A stretch of 64,000 nucleotides of DNA from Methylocystis hirsuta (GTDB taxonomy: Bacteria; Pseudomonadota; Alphaproteobacteria; Rhizobiales; Beijerinckiaceae): assembly GCF_003722355.1 (NCBI RefSeq), contig NZ_QWDD01000001.1, positions 124,001 through 188,000 on the forward strand. Reading direction: 5' to 3'. The translations under genes were made by a program, and so were the position numbers. Positions within the stretch are counted from its first letter, which is position 1; each line of letters starts with the position of its first letter. The notes under the pieces were generated by a model. That model saw only the letters and a list, made by a program, of their open reading frames with translations. It was not told where the DNA came from and ran no database searches. Shown here piece by piece: positions 44,755 through 53,838 of this stretch.

Positions 44755-44892
44755 CGTCTTGCCCGGCCTGTCCCGGCCATCCACGCCGGGACATTGCGGA
44801 AATGCATCGCGCGGAGCCGGCATGTTCGGCTCATGTTGTCACATTTGGATCGCGTCATCGCGTGGATGGCCGCGACAAGCGCGGCCATGACG
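44755..44892. repeat. Inverted pair of REP-like repeats upstream of metX
   Basis: CGTCTTGCCCGGCCTGTCCC...CCATCCACG (44755-44785) and CGTGGATGGCCGCGACAAGC...CATGACG (44861-44892) are imperfect inverted copies bounding a 138-bp block. The motif resembles the GTGGATGGCCGGGACAAG repeats abundant in Rhizobiales. It occupies most of the gap between the truncated acetyltransferase and metX and may be what truncated that gene. Confidence 0.75.
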
Positions 44893-44948
44893 AGGGAGAT
44901 GACGTCTCGTTAATCTGGATTCGAAGCCCTGGCGCGGCCGCGCGGCGC

Positions 44949-44996
44949 TTGACACCTCCGCCGGCCCCATCGATGTTGCCGAACGAATTGTTCGGC
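44949..44996 (+). promoter_or_regulatory. Probable metX promoter with a dyad operator
   Basis: TTGACA (44949-44954) is a consensus -35 box; the -10 position at 44972-44977 reads GATGTT, a poor match. GCCGAAC-N5-GTTCGGC (44978-44996) is a perfect 7-bp inverted repeat just after it and 23 bp before the start codon. A regulator site or a leader hairpin is possible. The SAM-II riboswitch often found before metX/metA was not seen. Confidence 0.5.
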
Positions 44997-45019
44997 ATAT
45001 CGAACGCTAGGAAGATCGC

Positions 45020-46201
45020 TTGTCCGTAGTGTCAGAAGCGCGGCCGGCCTGCAGCGAGGGCTTCACGCCGAAAACCGTCGTCTTTCAGCCCGACCGACCG
45101 CTTTTGACAGACGGCGGGGGCCGCATCGCGCCGCTCGCCGTGGCTTACGAGACCTACGGCGCGCTGAACGCCGCGCGCAGCAACGCCATTTTGCTGTGCC
45201 ATGCGCTCACCGGCGACCAATATGCCGCGGGCGTAAACCCGGTCACCGGCAAGACCGGCTGGTGGGAGGCCATGGTCGGCCCCGGCAAGCCTTTCGACAC
45301 CAATCGCTATTTCCTGATCTGCTCGAATGTCGTCGGCGGCTGCATGGGCACGACCGGCCCGGCGTCGATCAATCCGACGACCGGCAAGCCCTATGGCGTC
45401 GACTTCCCGGTCGTCACCATCCGCGACATGGTGCGCGCGCAAGCGATGCTCATCGATCATCTTGGCGTCGAGACGCTGTTTTGCGTCGCCGGCGGCTCGA
45501 TGGGCGGCATGCAGGTGCTGCAATGGGCGGCGAGCTATCCGGAGCGGGTCTTTTCGGCCATGCCGATCGCCACCGCCGCCAAACATTCGGCCCAGAATAT
45601 CGCCTTTCACGAAGTCGGCCGACAGGCGGTGATGGCCGATCCGGACTGGCGCTCGGGGCGCTATCAGGAGCAGGGCGTGCGACCCGAGAAGGGGCTCGCG
45701 GTGGCGCGCATGTCGGCGCATATCACCTATCTCTCGGAAGCGGCGCTGCAGCGTAAGTTCGGCCGCAAGCTGCAGGACCGCAGCGCGCCGACCTTCTCCT
45801 TCGACGCGGATTTTCAGGTCGAGAACTATCTGCGTTACCAGGGCCTCGCCTTCGTCGAACGGTTCGACGCCAATTCCTATCTCTTCGTCACCCGCGCCTG
45901 CGACTACTTTGATCTTGCCGCCGACTATGGCGGTTCGCTGGCCATGGCCTTCAAGGACACCAAGACGCGCTTTTGCGTCGTCTCCTTCACGTCGGACTGG
46001 CTCTATCCCACCTCGGACTCGCGCGCCATCGTTCACGCGCTCAACGCCGGCGGCGCGTCGGTGTCCTTCGTCGAAATCGAATCCGACAAGGGGCACGACG
46101 CTTTCCTGCTGCACGAGCCGATGTTCATTGCGACGACGCGCGGCTTTCTCGATTCAGCCGCAGACGCGCGCGGCCTCGCGCCTGACGGAACATCGAAATG
46201 A
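45020..46201 (+). CDS. metX: Homoserine O-acetyltransferase
   Basis: A 393-residue alpha/beta-hydrolase-fold acyltransferase of methionine synthesis. The nucleophile Ser160 lies in [14 protein letters not shown], after [15 protein letters not shown]; the C-terminal catalytic His is in [10 protein letters not shown]. It activates homoserine with acetyl-CoA (some MetX enzymes use succinyl-CoA; residues deciding this were not resolved). The TTG at 45020 has AGGAAG 5 nt upstream. It overlaps metW by ATGA. Confidence 0.94.
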   Translation: MSVVSEARPACSEGFTPKTVVFQPDRPLLTDGGGRIAPLAVAYETYGALNAARSNAILLCHALTGDQYAAGVNPVTGKTGWWEAMVGPGKPFDTNRYFLICSNVVGGCMGTTGPASINPTTGKPYGVDFPVVTIRDMVRAQAMLIDHLGVETLFCVAGGSMGGMQVLQWAASYPERVFSAMPIATAAKHSAQNIAFHEVGRQAVMADPDWRSGRYQEQGVRPEKGLAVARMSAHITYLSEAALQRKFGRKLQDRSAPTFSFDADFQVENYLRYQGLAFVERFDANSYLFVTRACDYFDLAADYGGSLAMAFKDTKTRFCVVSFTSDWLYPTSDSRAIVHALNAGGASVSFVEIESDKGHDAFLLHEPMFIATTRGFLDSAADARGLAPDGTSK

Positions 46202-46866
46202 ACGTGACGTCTGCGGCCAACGCGCCTGAGCGGCCCGCGCAGCCGCTCGATCAACCGCGTCTCGATCTCGCGGTCATCGCCGAGATGGTCGCGCCCGGCG
46301 CGCGCGTTCTCGACGTCGGCTGCGGCGACGGCGCGTTGCTGAAGCTCCTGGCGCAGAAGAAGGGCGTCGACGGCCGCGGCGTCGAACTCTCGCAGCGCGG
46401 CGTCAATGAATGCGTGGCGAAAGGACTTTCCGTCATTCAGGGCGACGCCGATACGGACCTCTCCGATTATCCGGACGACGGATTCGACTATGTCATTCTT
46501 TCGCAGACGCTGCAGGCGACCCGGCGCCCGCGCGCGGCGCTCGCCAATATGCTGCGCATCGGTCGGCGCGCCATCATCTCATTTCCCAATTTCGGCTATT
46601 GGCGCGTACGCGCGCAGCTCGCCTTTAGCGGCCGCATGCCGGTGACCGGGCGCCTTGACTATCACTGGCATGACACGCCGAACATTCATCTTTGCACCAT
46701 CCGTGACTTCGTCGAGATCGTCGACGAGCTTGGCGCGCACATCGAGCGCGGAGTCGCCTTTGATCGCGCCGGCGCGCCGATCCGCTTCAGCGCTCCTTGG
46801 TGGGTCTGGAATTTCTTTGGTGAACAGGCTGTGTTTCTGCTGGAGCGTGGCGACCGACGACGCTAA
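46198..46866 (+). CDS. metW: Methionine biosynthesis protein MetW
   Basis: A 222-residue methyltransferase-fold protein with motif I in [15 protein letters not shown] and [16 protein letters not shown]. MetW is encoded beside metX in proteobacteria that lack MetA; recent work describes MetW as an activating partner of MetX. The start overlaps the metX stop, so the two are made together. Confidence 0.94.
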   Translation: MNVTSAANAPERPAQPLDQPRLDLAVIAEMVAPGARVLDVGCGDGALLKLLAQKKGVDGRGVELSQRGVNECVAKGLSVIQGDADTDLSDYPDDGFDYVILSQTLQATRRPRAALANMLRIGRRAIISFPNFGYWRVRAQLAFSGRMPVTGRLDYHWHDTPNIHLCTIRDFVEIVDELGAHIERGVAFDRAGAPIRFSAPWWVWNFFGEQAVFLLERGDRRR

Positions 46867-47048
46867 CCCGTGCGACGGTTTGTCCCGCATGCGTCGCCTT
46901 TCGCGGGCTGACGGTTCGCGTTAGCCTTCCCGTTGGCTGCATAAAGAGAAACATGCGCGGGAGGGAGCGGCGGCGCCTCCGCTTCATGCGTCGTGTCATC
47001 CATTGGATGACGTGCGTGATTCCGCGCGCTTCGGGAGGAGGCGCGAGC

Positions 47049-47861
47049 TTGACAGTCGACACCGGCCCCGCCATGCGAAGCTATGACAGCGCCTCGCAAA
47101 AGAGACGCGCCGGTCCGTGCGCGCCGCAGCCGGCAGGCCCGGGGGAGCTGCGCAGAGCGCCGCTCTTCGCCGGGGTCGACGAAGCGACATTGTCGCGGCT
47201 GTCGGCGGACGCGAGGATCGAGTCCCTCCAGGACGGCGATTCACTTTTCCATCAAGGCGCTGTGGTCACAGACCTCGCATTCGTTTTGAGCGGCTATGTG
47301 AAGTTGCTGCGCCTTTCGTCGTCGGGACGCCAAACGCTCATCGGCATTCGCTCAAACGGCGAAATGATCGGCGAGGCGCCGACCGACGCCAATGAGATTC
47401 ACACACTCTCCGCCGAGGCGGTGGGCGCGACGCGCGCGCTCAAGCTGCCGGCGGCGCGCTTCGCTCGGCTCCTCAAGGAGTCGCCGTCGCTCTGCGCCGC
47501 GGTGATGCAGGACTCCAAGGAGAGCATCGCGCGTCTCGTTGGCGAGGTCGAGTCGCTCAAGAGCCAGAACGCCGATCAGCGCCTCGCTCATTTCCTACTT
47601 GGCCTCTGCCCGCCTGGCGAAGACCGGTGCCGCTTCCGCTTGCCCTATGACAAGCGCCTGATCGCCGCGCGGCTCGGCGTCAAGCAGGAGACGCTGTCGC
47701 GCGCTTTCGCCAAACTCCGCGCCCATGGCGTCCGCACGGAGACGCGCAACGTGCATGTCGAAAGCGTCTTGCATCTCGCGGACCAGTGCGACCGGCTCGG
47801 TCGGCCGCCGCGCCTTTCTTTGGGACGACGCAAGATCGAGACGCAGTGCGACGCCGCTTAA
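47049..47861 (+). CDS. Crp/Fnr-family transcriptional regulator
   Basis: A 270-residue regulator. Residues about 30-150 are a cyclic-nucleotide-binding-like beta domain (LFAGVDEATLSRLSADARI, GDSLFHQGAVVTDLAFVLSG); the C-terminal part is a winged helix with RLPYDKRLIAARLGVKQET and LSRAFAKLRAHGV. No N-terminal Fnr cysteine cluster is seen, so it is probably of the Dnr/Crp-like type with unknown ligand. The TTG at 47049 with GGGAGGA 8 nt upstream is preferred over an ATG at 47073. Confidence 0.85.
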   Translation: MTVDTGPAMRSYDSASQKRRAGPCAPQPAGPGELRRAPLFAGVDEATLSRLSADARIESLQDGDSLFHQGAVVTDLAFVLSGYVKLLRLSSSGRQTLIGIRSNGEMIGEAPTDANEIHTLSAEAVGATRALKLPAARFARLLKESPSLCAAVMQDSKESIARLVGEVESLKSQNADQRLAHFLLGLCPPGEDRCRFRLPYDKRLIAARLGVKQETLSRAFAKLRAHGVRTETRNVHVESVLHLADQCDRLGRPPRLSLGRRKIETQCDAA

Positions 47862-47869
47862 ATATCGGC

Positions 47870-48631
47870 GTGCTCCTCGCGGGCGTCGAGATGTTTTTCT
47901 TTCCCATCGCCGCGCGTGGGCAGGCGATTTCGCCCGACGCGTTGACGCACGCCTATCCGGACCAAATAACCGGTCGCGACGACGCCGCGATCATATTCCG
48001 CGACGGAACCAGACAAAATCTCTCTGACGGCAGGACCGACAAGAGCTTCGACGAGAAACTGAAAAACGCCTCTCTCCTAGATCAGTTGAGCCTTCCCTAT
48101 CCCAAGGGCGCGCTGACGAAGCCTCCCGGACCGCAGGACGATCCGGGGCGCTTCCGCAACGCCGCCTTCTTCGACAAGATGTATGGGGATTGCGACAAGC
48201 GCGAAACGCAGAAGCATTTGACCGATATTCCCTGGTTCACCGGCAAGGTGCGAGTCACCACGATCAATGGCGTCGCCGAAAAGCTGCGCGCGGTCGCCAC
48301 GGAAATCGATCGTCTGCCGCAGGACATTAAGCGTCACGCTTATCCGAGCGCCGGCGCTTTCAATTGCCGCGTTGTGAAGGACACTGGCAAACGCAGCATG
48401 CACGCCTATGGCGCCGCGATTGATCTCAACACCGCCTTCTCTGATTATTGGCTCTGGCGCAAAGGCGGTTATCGCAATCGGATTCCTTACGAGATCGTGG
48501 AGATTTTCGAACGCCATGGGTTCATCTGGGGCGGCAAATGGGGTCATTTTGACACGATGCATTTCGAATACCGGCCCGAATTTTTCGACACGCCGCCAGG
48601 CGGCGAAGAGAAAAAACAACACAGCGATTGA
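47870..48631 (+). CDS. Exported M15-family peptidase (D-Ala-D-Ala carboxypeptidase-like)
   Basis: A protein of about 253 residues with a signal-like start (LLAGVEMFFFPIAARGQA). The catalytic zinc site is visible as SMHAYGAAIDLN (His and Asp) and HFDTMHFEYRPE (second His), the VanY/M15_4 pattern. It should cut peptidoglycan peptides in the periplasm. GTG 47870 gives the best signal peptide; ATG 47891 is an alternative. It begins 9 bp after the Crp-like gene, so may be co-transcribed. Confidence 0.82.
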   Translation: MLLAGVEMFFFPIAARGQAISPDALTHAYPDQITGRDDAAIIFRDGTRQNLSDGRTDKSFDEKLKNASLLDQLSLPYPKGALTKPPGPQDDPGRFRNAAFFDKMYGDCDKRETQKHLTDIPWFTGKVRVTTINGVAEKLRAVATEIDRLPQDIKRHAYPSAGAFNCRVVKDTGKRSMHAYGAAIDLNTAFSDYWLWRKGGYRNRIPYEIVEIFERHGFIWGGKWGHFDTMHFEYRPEFFDTPPGGEEKKQHSD

Positions 48632-48681
48632 AAAGAATGGCGTAGATCGTAAGTAACCCCAATTACAGGAGGGTTCTTCCG

Positions 48682-48972
48682 ATGAGAACACAGAAGATTT
48701 TCACGGCGCTTAGCCTTATCGGCGCAATAGCCGCGGGATCGATGGGGGTCGCGCCGAGCCCGGCTGCGGCGCAGGATCCGGCTTACATGTCTTGCGAGGA
48801 ACTCTGGCACGCACGCAACCGGATATATGCGCGTAACGGCCATTGCTTCAATACCGACCGAGGGCGGGCCGTGTTCGGAGCCGGCTGTTTTCCACCTTAC
48901 GGGCGGCTGAGCGGTTGGGAGAAAAGCCGCGTCAATCAGCTTCAAATGTGGGAGCGCCGTAAGGGGTGCTGA
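48682..48972 (+). CDS. Exported YARHG-domain protein
   Basis: A 96-residue protein with a signal peptide (FTALSLIGAIAAGSMGVAPS...AAAQ) and a YARHG domain: ELWHARNRIYARNGHCF, FGAGCFPPYGRLSGWEKSRV. The motif reads YARNG here. Cysteines are paired as in other members and may form disulfides outside the cytoplasm. The function of the domain is unknown. The ribosome site AGGAGGG is strong. Confidence 0.85.
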   Translation: MRTQKIFTALSLIGAIAAGSMGVAPSPAAAQDPAYMSCEELWHARNRIYARNGHCFNTDRGRAVFGAGCFPPYGRLSGWEKSRVNQLQMWERRKGC

Positions 48973-49187
48973 GCTCCATGTGCAGGCCAAAATTTCGCAG
49001 TTCAACAAGGGCCGCCACATGAAATCGAGCGGTCTGGACGGTCCGCCTGCGCCTCTCATTTTCAGACGCGCATTCACGGTCGCGGAAATGGCGGATATGT
49101 TCGTCGCCGTCGACTGAACGCGCCTGCGTCGCAAATTCGGCGTCGGCTCTTGGTCAATTGCGCAGATGTATTTATCGGAGAATCGCC
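48973..49187. other. Gap with a short open frame, no confident gene
   Basis: A 32-codon frame (ATG 49019 to 49117) reads MKSSGLDGPPAPLIFRRAF and ends VAEMADMFVAVD; in frame it extends upstream to about 48980. It has no clear ribosome site and no recognised relatives. It may be a protein remnant or chance. Confidence 0.35.
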
Positions 49188-49664
49188 ATGATCGCATGCA
49201 AGACGATTGGACTGGTCCTTTTATCCGCCCTCGCGCCGGCCGCCGCTCAGGCGGGAGCCAGCAACGGCTCGAGCGCGCTGGCGCTTTCGGCGATCGTCGG
49301 CGAATTGTCGCCGCAGACGAGCCCATACGACAAAAAGCTTCTCGCTGCCTATTTCAGCGGACGCGCTGACGCGCCGCACGCCAAGAATCTGCGCATCGCG
49401 GTCAAGGCTGACGCGATCGACTGTCGCGCCGGAAACGTCGACATCACCTCTCGCGCCTGCGAGCTGACCTTTGGTTCGAAGAAGGTCGAGTTGCGCGGAC
49501 GCAAAGCGAATGAGCTCTATGCGACCTTGATCGAGAACGGCGTTGTGGCGGAAGGAGCCGCTGGCTCGTCGCATGCGTCGATCACGGCGCTCGACTGCAG
49601 CGTCGACGCCGATGAAGTCGCGGAGAAGGCCGGCGGCGGCGCACGCTGCGCGTATAATCCCTAA
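49188..49664 (+). CDS. Exported protein of unknown function
   Basis: A 158-residue protein with a signal peptide (MIACKTIGLVLLSALAPAAA). The mature part contains SPYDKKLLAAYFSG, four cysteines, and ELTFGSKKVELRGRKANELY. The frame opens at 49158, but the ATG at 49188 with GGAGA upstream begins the signal peptide. Not recognised; probably periplasmic with disulfides. Confidence 0.7.
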   Translation: MIACKTIGLVLLSALAPAAAQAGASNGSSALALSAIVGELSPQTSPYDKKLLAAYFSGRADAPHAKNLRIAVKADAIDCRAGNVDITSRACELTFGSKKVELRGRKANELYATLIENGVVAEGAAGSSHASITALDCSVDADEVAEKAGGGARCAYNP

Positions 49665-49734
49665 AGGCTGGGCCGACCCTTGTCTTTGGCGCGACTTTGG
49701 CCGAGAAGGCGCGTCCATAGACAGGAGTTCTGAA

Positions 49735-50097
49735 ATGGCAGCGCCGGGCGTCACGGTCTTTGTTTGCGTCTCCTGCCGCGACGGCGACGACGCCGACATG
49801 CGTCCCGGCGCGCTTTTGCTGGAGGCGCTGCGCACGCGGCTTGACGAGCGCAATCTCGATATCGCCGTCGAAGCGGTGGAATGCCTCGCGGTGTGCAAGC
49901 GCCCGGCGACGGTCGCCTTCGCCGGCGGCGGCAAATGGACTTATGTGATCGGCGATCTCGACGGCGGCGTCCATATCGACGAGCTGATCGATTCGGCGCA
50001 AAGCTTCGCCGCGACCGACAATGGCATCGTCGCCTGGAAGGACAGGCCGGCCTGTTTCAAGAAGGGCGTGGTGTCGCGCACGCCGCCGCTTCGCTAG
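49735..50097 (+). CDS. DUF1636 metal-binding-like protein
   Basis: A 120-residue protein with cysteines in FVCVSCRDGDD, a central ECLAVCKRPATVAFAG and a late RPACFKKG. The spacing CxxC...CxxxC resembles thioredoxin-like ferredoxins, and the family (DUF1636) is often near cobalamin or metal genes in Rhizobiales, from memory. A good AGGAG precedes the ATG. No metal or cobalamin genes are adjacent here. Confidence 0.75.
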   Translation: MAAPGVTVFVCVSCRDGDDADMRPGALLLEALRTRLDERNLDIAVEAVECLAVCKRPATVAFAGGGKWTYVIGDLDGGVHIDELIDSAQSFAATDNGIVAWKDRPACFKKGVVSRTPPLR

Positions 50098-50100
50098 GGC

Positions 50101-50206
50101 GCTTATCGATCACATGGAATCATGTGATCGATAAGGAATCGCTCAAAATGCTGGAGCAGGTTCTCATCGAAAAAGTCTGTCAACTTTTTCGATGAGAACC
50201 TGCTCC
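50101..50206 (-). repeat. Interspersed two-hairpin repeat, copy 2
   Basis: The reverse complement of this block matches 29368-29479: GAGCAGGTTCTCATCGAAAA paired with its complement as the first dyad, CATTTTGAGCGATTCCTTAT as the link, then GATCACATG-ATTC-CATGTGATC. The first dyad is more complete here than in copy 1. It lies between the convergent DUF1636 and ppa genes and could act as a two-way terminator. Confidence 0.85.
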
Positions 50207-50210
50207 AACG

Positions 50211-50744
50211 CTATTTCGCCGCTCTGGCCCGTTCGATCGCCTCGCTGATCAGCGCGCGCGCGTCGGCGGCGTCGCCCCAGCCCGCGATCTTGGCCCATTT
50301 GCCGGGCTCGAGATCCTTATAATGCACGAAGAAGTGCTCGATCCGTCGCCAGGTCATCTCCTGCAGGTCGGTGTAATTCTTCACGTCGATATAGCGTTGC
50401 GTGAGCCGCGCCGACGGCACGGCGACGATCTTCTCGTCGCCGCCGGCCTCATCCGTCATGCGCAGCACCCCGATCGGCCTGACCGCGATAACCGCGCCCG
50501 GCGCCACAGGCCGGGTGTTGGCGACGAGCACGTCGCAGGGATCGCCGTCGTCCGAAAGCGTATGCGGAATGAAGCCGTAATTGCCGGGATAGCGCATCGC
50601 CGTATAGAGGAATCGATCGACGAAGAGCGTGCCGGAAGCCTTGTCGAGTTCATATTTGATCGGCTCGCCGCCAAGCGGCACCTCGACGATGACATTGACT
50701 TCGTGCGGCGGGTTCGCGCCGATGGGAATGGCGTCGAGACGCAT
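50211..50744 (-). CDS. ppa: Inorganic pyrophosphatase
   Basis: A 177-residue family I soluble pyrophosphatase. It opens [20 protein letters not shown], carries [20 protein letters not shown] and the signature [12 protein letters not shown], with the metal-binding aspartates, and [18 protein letters not shown]. It hydrolyses pyrophosphate to phosphate in the cytoplasm with Mg2+. Monocistronic. Confidence 0.97.
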   Translation of the reverse strand: MRLDAIPIGANPPHEVNVIVEVPLGGEPIKYELDKASGTLFVDRFLYTAMRYPGNYGFIPHTLSDDGDPCDVLVANTRPVAPGAVIAVRPIGVLRMTDEAGGDEKIVAVPSARLTQRYIDVKNYTDLQEMTWRRIEHFFVHYKDLEPGKWAKIAGWGDAADARALISEAIERARAAK

Positions 50745-50897
50745 TCAAGTGCTCCGATTGAGACTGACGGCGCGGCGGCTGACGCGCCGGCGCAGCGTTG
50801 GGTTTTTTGTTGAGGAAGGTAGCGCACGAACCTGGCGAGGATCGAGGCGCTGCACGTCTGGATCCTCGCAGGCTTCGCGTTATTCCGCCAAATATGC

Positions 50898-51419
50898 TTA
50901 CCGCACCGGGGCGGAAACGAAACCGAAGGCGACGCGGGTCAGCATGTCCGCGCCGAAGCGCTCCTCGGCGCGGCGGACAGTCTGTCCGCCGAGACTGCGA
51001 TAAAAGGCGAGCGCCTTCTCATTGTCGGCGAGCGCCCAGACGATGGTGGAGAGATAGCCGTGCTCGGCGAGTTCGCGCCGGGTGGCGTTGAACAGGCGAC
51101 GGCCCAAGCCAAGTCCTTGCTGCTCGGGCGCCAAATAGATCTCAAAGATCTCGCCGGAATAGGGCATGGATGGAACGCGGTTGCGCCCATAGGTCGAGTA
51201 GCCGACGATATCGTCGTCGAAGTCGAGCACGAGAAGACCGGTGCCGCGCACGATCGCCGAATGCCACCAATTGGGCCCGCGGCGGGCGATCATCCGCTCA
51301 AGCTCGGCGCCGGGTATGACGCCGCGATAGGCGTAGCGCCACGAGGCGTCATGAACGCGCGCGATCTGCTCTGCGTCTCCGGGACGCGCATGGCGGATGG
51401 AGAAGGCGGTTTTGACCAT
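50898..51419 (-). CDS. GNAT-family N-acetyltransferase
   Basis: A 173-residue complete GNAT enzyme: SIRHARPGDAEQIARVHDAS at the start, the acetyl-CoA loop IYLAPEQQGLGLGRRLFNAT, and WALADNEKALAFYRSLGG. Substrate unknown. It is 153 bp upstream of ppa on the same strand. Confidence 0.88.
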   Translation of the reverse strand: MVKTAFSIRHARPGDAEQIARVHDASWRYAYRGVIPGAELERMIARRGPNWWHSAIVRGTGLLVLDFDDDIVGYSTYGRNRVPSMPYSGEIFEIYLAPEQQGLGLGRRLFNATRRELAEHGYLSTIVWALADNEKALAFYRSLGGQTVRRAEERFGADMLTRVAFGFVSAPVR

Positions 51420-51607
51420 AGGTGAATGTTAGGTCCCATCGGTTCGTTTCGGCAAGAGCCATAAGCGTTTCAGGTCAAAAATTCTCCTCGTCGGCCCGCG
51501 AGCCGCGCGCAATGGCGAGGCGGCGATGCGGCGCTTGCGGCGAGGGGCGCTCTTGAGCTATTCTTGCCGCGATTGCGGCCAACCGCCGCCGGAACGGGAC
51601 GAGATCG

Positions 51608-51721
51608 TTGCCCCACGCAACCGCCTTTGCGATTGACCACGCGACGCCGGCGCGCGCGCGCGGATTCGCTCGGCCGCGTTCCCTGCCGCTTTTCGGCCTG
51701 CTGCTTCTTAGTCGCCCCTGA
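51608..51721 (+). CDS. Candidate leucine-rich leader peptide of leuA
   Basis: A TTG-started frame of 37 codons in the 400-bp region before leuA ends SLPLFGLLLLSRP then stop, with six Leu codons in the last fourteen. A run of leucine codons just before a stop, 100 bp upstream of leuA, is what a transcription-attenuation leader looks like. Downstream, GCGCCCGACGGGCTCGCG and GAGCCCCTCAGCGGGCGC (51722-51797) can pair in alternative ways. The start codon and ribosome site are weak, so the peptide start is uncertain. Confidence 0.4.
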   Translation: MPHATAFAIDHATPARARGFARPRSLPLFGLLLLSRP

Positions 51722-51820
51722 GCGCCCGACGGGCTCGCGCCCAGGCCTTCAGGGGACATGTCATGCAGTCAGACGACAAGAGCCCCTCAGCGGGCGCGGC
51801 AAAGCAGGATTTCAAAACCG

Positions 51821-53398
51821 ATGAGCAACACGTCACAGCCCGGCGCCGTCGCAGATAACGACGCGCGCGTCCTGATTTTCGACACCACCCTGCGCGACGG
51901 CGAGCAATCGCCCGGCGCCTCGATGACCCTGGAAGAGAAGCTCGAGGTCGCCGATCTCCTCGACCAATTGGGCGTCGATATTATCGAGGCCGGCTTCCCG
52001 ATCGCCAGTCCCGGCGATTTCGAGAGCGTCAGCGAAGTGGCGCGGCGGGTGAAGAACGCCTCCGTCGCCGGATTGGCGCGCGCGTCCGAGAAGGACATCG
52101 ATCGCTGCGCCGAAGCGCTGCGGGAGGCTAAGCGTCCGCGCATCCATACCTTCATCTCCACCTCGCCGGTGCATATGAAATACAAGCTCCAGCTGGAGCC
52201 GGAGCGCGTCTTGGAGATGGTCTCCGCGTCGGTGACGCGCGCGCGCAATCACGTCGCCGACGTCGAATGGTCGGCGGAGGACGGCACGCGCACGGAGTTC
52301 GATTTTCTCTGCCGCTGCGTGGAGGCCGCGATCAAAGCCGGCGCGACCACGATCAACATTCCCGACACCGTCGGCTACAGCACGCCGGCGGAATATGAGC
52401 AGCTGTTCCGCGCCGTGCGCGAGCGGGTGCCCAATTCCGACAAGGCGATCTTCTCGGTGCACTGTCACGACGATCTGGGACTGGCCGTCGCCAATTCGCT
52501 CGCCGGCGTGCGCGGCGGCGCGCGGCAGGTGGAATGCACGATCAACGGCATCGGCGAACGGGCCGGCAACGCCGCGCTCGAAGAAATCGTGATGTCGATG
52601 AAGACGCGCGCCGACGCGCTGCCGTTCTTCACCAATATCGACGCCAAGCTCTTAACCCGCGCCTCGAAGCTCGTCTCGGCGGTCACGTCCTTTCCGGTGC
52701 AATACAACAAGGCGATCGTCGGGCGGAACGCGTTCGCGCATGAAAGCGGCATTCATCAGGACGGCATGCTCAAGAACGCGCATACCTACGAGATCATGAC
52801 GCCGGAGAGCGTCGGGGTCTCCAAGACCTCGCTCGTCATGGGCAAGCATTCGGGCCGCCACGCCTTTCGCGAAAAGCTGAAGGAGCTGGGCTACGATCTC
52901 GGCGAGAACGCGCTGCTCGACGCCTTCAACCGCTTCAAGGATTTGGCCGACCGCAAGAAATTCGTCTACGACGAAGATCTGGTCGCGCTGGTCGACGACG
53001 AGATCGTCAACGCCCATGATCACATCAAGGTCGAGGCGTTGATGGTGATGGCCGGCACGCATGGTCCGCAGTCGGCGGCGCTCACCCTCGACATCGACGG
53101 ACAGAAGCTGACGCATCAGGCGACCGGCAACGGCCCTGTCGACGCGATCTTCAACGCCATCAAGGCGCTCGCGCCGCATGAGGCGACTCTGGAGCTGTTC
53201 CAGGTCCACGCCGTCACCGAAGGCACCGACGCGCAGGCGGAGGTCTCCGTGCGCCTGAGCGAGAACGGCAAGTCGGTGACCGGCCGCGGCGCCGATCCCG
53301 ACACGCTCGTCGCTTCGGCGCGCGCCTATGTCTCGGCGCTCAACCGGCTGATGGCGAAGCGCGCGCGCGGCAAGCCCGAAGCCATGCAGGCGATTTAA
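51821..53398 (+). CDS. leuA: 2-isopropylmalate synthase
   Basis: A 525-residue enzyme with the DRE-TIM barrel: IFDTTLRDGEQSPGASM at the N terminus, the metal-binding SVHCHDDLGLAVANSLAG, NGIGERAGNAALEEI, and a C-terminal LeuA allosteric domain ending in alanine/glycine-rich sequence (SARAYVSALNRLM). It condenses acetyl-CoA with 2-oxoisovalerate, the first committed step to leucine. The frame opens at 51758, but MSNTSQPG at 51821 fits the family. Leucine feedback through the C-terminal domain is expected. Confidence 0.96.
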   Translation: MSNTSQPGAVADNDARVLIFDTTLRDGEQSPGASMTLEEKLEVADLLDQLGVDIIEAGFPIASPGDFESVSEVARRVKNASVAGLARASEKDIDRCAEALREAKRPRIHTFISTSPVHMKYKLQLEPERVLEMVSASVTRARNHVADVEWSAEDGTRTEFDFLCRCVEAAIKAGATTINIPDTVGYSTPAEYEQLFRAVRERVPNSDKAIFSVHCHDDLGLAVANSLAGVRGGARQVECTINGIGERAGNAALEEIVMSMKTRADALPFFTNIDAKLLTRASKLVSAVTSFPVQYNKAIVGRNAFAHESGIHQDGMLKNAHTYEIMTPESVGVSKTSLVMGKHSGRHAFREKLKELGYDLGENALLDAFNRFKDLADRKKFVYDEDLVALVDDEIVNAHDHIKVEALMVMAGTHGPQSAALTLDIDGQKLTHQATGNGPVDAIFNAIKALAPHEATLELFQVHAVTEGTDAQAEVSVRLSENGKSVTGRGADPDTLVASARAYVSALNRLMAKRARGKPEAMQAI

Positions 53399-53838
53399 GC
53401 GCGCGCAACGCGTGACGCATAGGATTGGCCGCGAGCGGATCTAACGATCCCGCTCGCGGCGCCGATCGGCCGTTTGGCGACACGTAACTCGGCACGACGG
53501 TGAACCTGTTGGCGGGACGCCTGCGCGCCCGCGCATCCGCAAAAAAATTCAAAGCCTCCATCGGCAAAAGAACACGGTTGAAAAAACGGCAGGATGCGTG
53601 CGGGTCGACGAGACGCGCGACTAGCCTCCAGAAATCGTTGAAGAAATAACGCAGCGCTCCGCCAAGGTCTGAGCCGATCGGCGCCGCGGGCCAACAAACG
53701 CGTGCGCGCGCCGTCAGCAGCTGCGGCCCAGCGGCCTTGCCTCCCCACGAAAGTCGGGTCTATCCTCGATATTGGGGATATGCGTTCATTTTCAATTGAG
53801 CGTAAGACGAGCGCGCCTTTTTGGCGCAGGGGGCTGAA
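53399..53838. other. Long gap before the FHA operon
   Basis: This 440-bp stretch has no convincing gene. GCCGCGAGCGG...CCGCTCGCGGC at 53428-53460 is a strong hairpin 29 bp after leuA, without a T-run; it may terminate or stabilise the leuA transcript. Near the end, TATCC-N10-GGATA (53761-53780) and a small GCGCC/GGCGC hairpin (53813-53827) lie where the FHA operon promoter and leader should be. Confidence 0.5.

Noticed and set aside
44700..45020. SAM-II riboswitch before metX
   Set aside because: The conserved core strings and pseudoknot layout were not found by eye.
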